20,300 nucleotides of DNA, taken from a virus. This document shows, piece after piece, positions 19,657 through 20,300 of this stretch. The notes beneath the pieces were generated by a model. The model ran no database searches. It was given only the letters and a program-made list of their open reading frames with translations, and was not told the origin of the DNA. The number at the start of each line of letters is the position of its first letter. The stretch's first letter is position 1. A program made the translations under genes and the position numbers. The stretch lies in IMG/VR virus record IMGVR_UViG_3300040980_000029, positions 1-20,300 of that record. One strand, written 5' to 3'.

Positions 19657-20300
19657 ATGCCCTCGGTAGTCGAGAACATCAAGAAGCTTCAGGAAGAGCG
19701 CGCGGTCGCCTGGGAAAAGGCCAAGCCGCTCGTCGACCTCCTGGAGAAGGAAAACCGGGACTTCACCGCTGAAGAGCGGGTCAACTGGGACGCGATCAAC
19801 CTGGAGCTCGATTCGAAGAACAAGCGAATCAACGACCTCCGCACCGTCGCCGACACGGAGGCGCAGGTCACGGCGTTCCGCCAGCAGATCGAGGGAACCG
19901 AGGACATCCCCGGCACCCTCGCCACGCAACTGCGGTCCCTGTTCGCGAAGAACTCGCCGATCAACGAGATCATGCAGGGCTTCACCGGACGGGAGTTCAC
20001 CCGTGCGCTGGCTGTCGGATCCGCCACAACCGGTGGCAACACGGTCCCGGCGACGTTCCTCAACGACTTCATCCAGCCGCTGAGAAACTTCTCCAGCGTC
20101 CTCGCCGCCGGCGCCCGCGTCATCACGACCACCTCCGGTGAGACGATGACGATCCCGAGGCTCTCCAGCCCCGGCGCCGCCGCGCAGTACGCGGAAGCGG
20201 CGACGATCACCGGCACGGACCCCGCGTTCGACCAGGTCTCCTGGGCGACGTACAAGTTCGGGGAGATCATCTACGCCTCCCGCGAGCTGCTCCAGGACTC
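19657..20300 (+). CDS. HK97-type major capsid protein, truncated by window end
   Basis: The ATG at 19657 follows AAGGAG (19645-19650). 214 full codons are present and the gene runs off the window. Residues about 1-90 are a charged helical delta domain (KKLQEERAVAWEKAKPLVDLLEKE, with acidic and basic alternation) that acts as built-in scaffold. After about residue 120 comes the mature capsid fold: TTGGNTVPATFLNDFIQPLRNFSSVLAAGARVITT, then MTIPRLSS and FDQVSWATYKFGEIIYASRELLQDS, matching the P-domain and spine helix region of HK97 gp5. The preceding protease would remove the delta domain. Confidence 0.93.
   Translation, partial: MPSVVENIKKLQEERAVAWEKAKPLVDLLEKENRDFTAEERVNWDAINLELDSKNKRINDLRTVADTEAQVTAFRQQIEGTEDIPGTLATQLRSLFAKNSPINEIMQGFTGREFTRALAVGSATTGGNTVPATFLNDFIQPLRNFSSVLAAGARVITTTSGETMTIPRLSSPGAAAQYAEAATITGTDPAFDQVSWATYKFGEIIYASRELLQD

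Overview
The window is a stretch of a tailed-phage (siphovirus-type) genome or prophage from a high-GC Gram-positive (actinobacterial) host. The evidence is strong G/C-ending codon use, many GTG starts, GAAAGG/GGAGG ribosome binding sites, almost universal 1-4 bp stop/start overlaps, a DUF3263-type protein (an actinobacterial family) and an HK97-type head module. A Gordonia/Rhodococcus/Mycobacterium-like host is a guess. All 40 genes I support lie on the + strand. No integrase, immunity repressor, tail or lysis gene is visible, so lifestyle cannot be settled here.

Layout. (1) 25-3185: small proteins, six of them membrane or exported, plus a KilAC-type antirepressor and ending with a lipoprotein. 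(2) 3224-7890: two related zinc/HTH-type proteins, a winged-helix replication-initiator-like gene carrying what looks like the replication origin inside it, a RusA-like resolvase, a protein with a 345-bp hexanucleotide repeat tract and a DUF3263 protein. (3) 7907-10855: a ParB-like protein, a TetR-HTH/Cys-rich fusion, a double zinc-module protein and an excisionase-like HTH protein. (4) 10852-14612: small accessory genes, several with zinc-ribbon cysteines, including a nucleotidyltransferase-like protein with an unusual fused tail and a 16-codon gene linked to both neighbours by overlaps. (5) 14613-15722: the least gene-dense part (longest gap 241 bp), with a terminator, a 14-bp perfect inverted repeat, T-runs and a hairpin around a small zinc-containing gene and an HNH endonuclease. 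This is the likely neighbourhood of the packaging (cos) site. (6) 15723-20300: terminase small and large subunits, a small membrane protein, portal, prohead protease and the start of the major capsid gene, which runs off the window.

How it fits together. The left two thirds is the early region: DNA-binding regulators, an initiator with embedded origin, recombination/resolution (RusA-like) and ParB-like functions, with accessory genes coupled by overlapping stops and starts. The right end is the late packaging and head module in canonical HK97 order (HNH-TerS-TerL-portal-protease-capsid). The most interesting signal is the candidate origin at 5742-5912. Two perfect DnaA boxes (TGTGGATAA) lie in an 18-bp direct repeat. 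Between them are three CGCCAGATTC copies read in different codon frames and then an AT-rich stretch, all inside the initiator-like gene, an arrangement reminiscent of the lambda O gene. The gaps between genes are short everywhere else, and no unannotated stretch exceeds 300 bp.
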